Assembly: GCA_963728145.1 (NCBI GenBank) | Contig: CAVSJA010000002.1 | Location: forward strand, 992,001-1,056,000 | Length of the DNA: 64,000 bases | Direction of reading: 5' to 3' | Origin: CAVSJA01 sp963728145 | Lineage (GTDB): Bacteria > Bacteroidota > Bacteroidia > Chitinophagales > Chitinophagaceae | Part shown: piece by piece, positions 63,325-64,000 of the stretch | Layout of the letters: every line of letters begins with the position of its first letter | Position numbering within the stretch: the first letter of the stretch is position 1 | Notes under the pieces: generated by a model | What the model saw: the letters and a program-made list of their open reading frames with translations, nothing else | The model's database searches: none | Told to the model about the DNA's origin: nothing | Program-made: the position numbers and the translations under genes

Positions 63325-64000
63325 TTATACCTTTCCGGGAATGGAAGCAATCAACTTTTGTGTGTATGGATTCTTAGGATGATGATAGACTTCTTCTGCA
63401 GTACCACTTTCAATAATCTTTCCCTGGTTCATCACCATTATTCGGTCGCTGATATAATGAACGACTGATAGATCATGGGAGATGAATACCACGGTGAAAC
63501 CAAATTCTTTTTTCAAATCATTTAGAAGATTTAATACCTGTGCCTGCACGCTTACATCGAGCGCCGAGACTGATTCATCACAAACAAGAAAGCCCGGATT
63601 AAGTGCAAGTGCTCTCGCGATAACAATTCTTTGTCTTTGCCCACCTGAGAATTCATGAGGATAATTATTCAAGTGTTCCGGCTTAAGACTAACTTTTTCC
63701 AGTAGCTCGACAACTTTATCTTTTCGTTGTCTTTCATTCCGTACAATTCCATGCACTTTCAATGGTTCTGCAATTGCTGAACCGATTGTCAGCCGGGGAT
63801 TAAGTGAGGAATAGGGATCCTGGAAAATGATCTGGATATCTCTTCTTAATTTCTTCAGTTCATTTCGAGATAGTGAAGTCAGTTCTGAATTCTTATAAAA
63901 TATCTTTCCCCCGGTGGGCGCCAGCAAGCGAAGCAATGCCCTGCCTAAAGTTGTTTTTCCGCAACCAGATTCCCCAACCAATCCCAATGTTTCTCCCTGT
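63325..64000 (-). CDS. Oligopeptide-type ABC transporter ATP-binding protein (partial, N-terminus cut by window edge)
   Basis: The frame is open across the right edge. It contains the Walker A motif GESGCGKTTLGRALLR, the Q-loop IIFQDPYSSLNPRLTIG, the signature SGGQRQRIVIARALAL, Walker B FLVCDESVSALDVSVQA and the switch FISHDLSVVHYISDRIMVMN. The end (YHHPKNPYTQKLIASIPG) is the oligopeptide/dipeptide subfamily tail, so this is an OppF/DppF-type subunit or the second half of a fused double ATPase, which powers peptide uptake at the inner membrane. The visible part is about 225 residues. Permease and binding-protein genes would lie beyond the edge. Confidence 0.9.
   Translation of the reverse strand, partial: QGETLGLVGESGCGKTTLGRALLRLLAPTGGKIFYKNSELTSLSRNELKKLRRDIQIIFQDPYSSLNPRLTIGSAIAEPLKVHGIVRNERQRKDKVVELLEKVSLKPEHLNNYPHEFSGGQRQRIVIARALALNPGFLVCDESVSALDVSVQAQVLNLLNDLKKEFGFTVVFISHDLSVVHYISDRIMVMNQGKIIESGTAEEVYHHPKNPYTQKLIASIPGKV

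Noticed and set aside
63124..63468. Frame with repeated VDR residues
   Set aside because: It is the 9-bp repeat read in frame, overlapping two real genes on both sides.
1..64000. tRNA, rRNA or riboswitch genes
   Set aside because: I looked in the intergenic gaps and saw no cloverleaf with a GTTCGA-type T-loop and CCA end, and no recognisable riboswitch core; a tRNA scan and covariance-model search would settle it.

Overview
The window looks like a chromosomal segment of a Bacteroidota bacterium, most likely family Chitinophagaceae. The signs are a low-GC, AT-leaning gene set; secreted proteins and lipoproteins in abundance; a subtilase with a C-terminal type IX secretion sorting domain; a carboxypeptidase-regulatory-like TonB-dependent receptor; a Y_Y_Y/two-component propeller histidine kinase; YwqK/MORN-type repeat proteins; and an almost complete lack of Shine-Dalgarno sequences. 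The gene content is mostly housekeeping (guaA, pbpC, rpsT, odhA-odhB, an rsmB-type methyltransferase, mnmA, ssb, lysC, queA) mixed with envelope and secreted proteins. I saw no tRNA, rRNA, CRISPR array, integrase or transposase gene.

Layout. 1-14.8 kb: a truncated ligase-associated nuclease, a periplasmic-binding-like protein with guaA, a DUF2807 protein, the divergent pair pbpC / alpha-2-macroglobulin, and two duplicated small membrane genes. 15-21.6 kb: an MFS transporter, three YwqK-type paralogs plus the deletion scar of a fourth, an M14 peptidase and rpsT. 21.8-28.1 kb: odhA (four single-base frameshifts as sequenced), odhB, a frameshifted tail-fibre/S74 protein and a LuxR-type response regulator. 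28.5-36.7 kb: its probable partner sensor kinase, an RNA methyltransferase, a T9SS subtilase, a lipoprotein and mnmA (one frameshift). 37-47.3 kb: small exported proteins, a second M14 peptidase, ssb, three hypothetical exported proteins, a Gfo/Idh/MocA oxidoreductase and an Ldh-family dehydrogenase. 47.5-57.4 kb: lysC, an esterase, a TonB receptor / TPR-like protein / LytTR regulator cluster and an alpha/beta hydrolase, split by two arrays of one repeat element. 57.5-64 kb: a glycosyltransferase gene remnant, queA, a very large TraB/GumN protein and the end of an oligopeptide-type ABC ATPase.

The most striking content lies between the genes. First, a roughly 248-bp element occurs seven times: two copies at 48906-49559 and five at 54568-56474, in opposite orientations. 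It has 65-bp inverted terminal arms. Each arm folds into a 14-bp stem with one conserved bulged T, and one stem base pair has changed on both sides between copies. Every copy is separated from the next by a duplicated 3' end of the adjacent gene (lysC, the esterase or the hydrolase). This resembles a long REPIN or IS200/IS605-like non-autonomous element tied to local tandem duplication. Second, at least ten gaps hold arrays of degenerate 7-, 8- or 9-bp repeats, each gap with a different unit, often as an inverted pair. They often contain the stop codon of the neighbouring gene, and one sits in frame inside the odhB linker. These resemble the heptameric STRR repeats of cyanobacteria. Third, several other palindromic families (731-973, 13111-13304, 28342-28460, 57668-57735) are paired in the REPIN manner.

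Functional links visible from the order: pbpC with alpha-2-macroglobulin (periplasmic wall synthesis and defence), odhA-odhB (TCA cycle), the sensor kinase with its response regulator, and the receptor-TPR-LytTR set.
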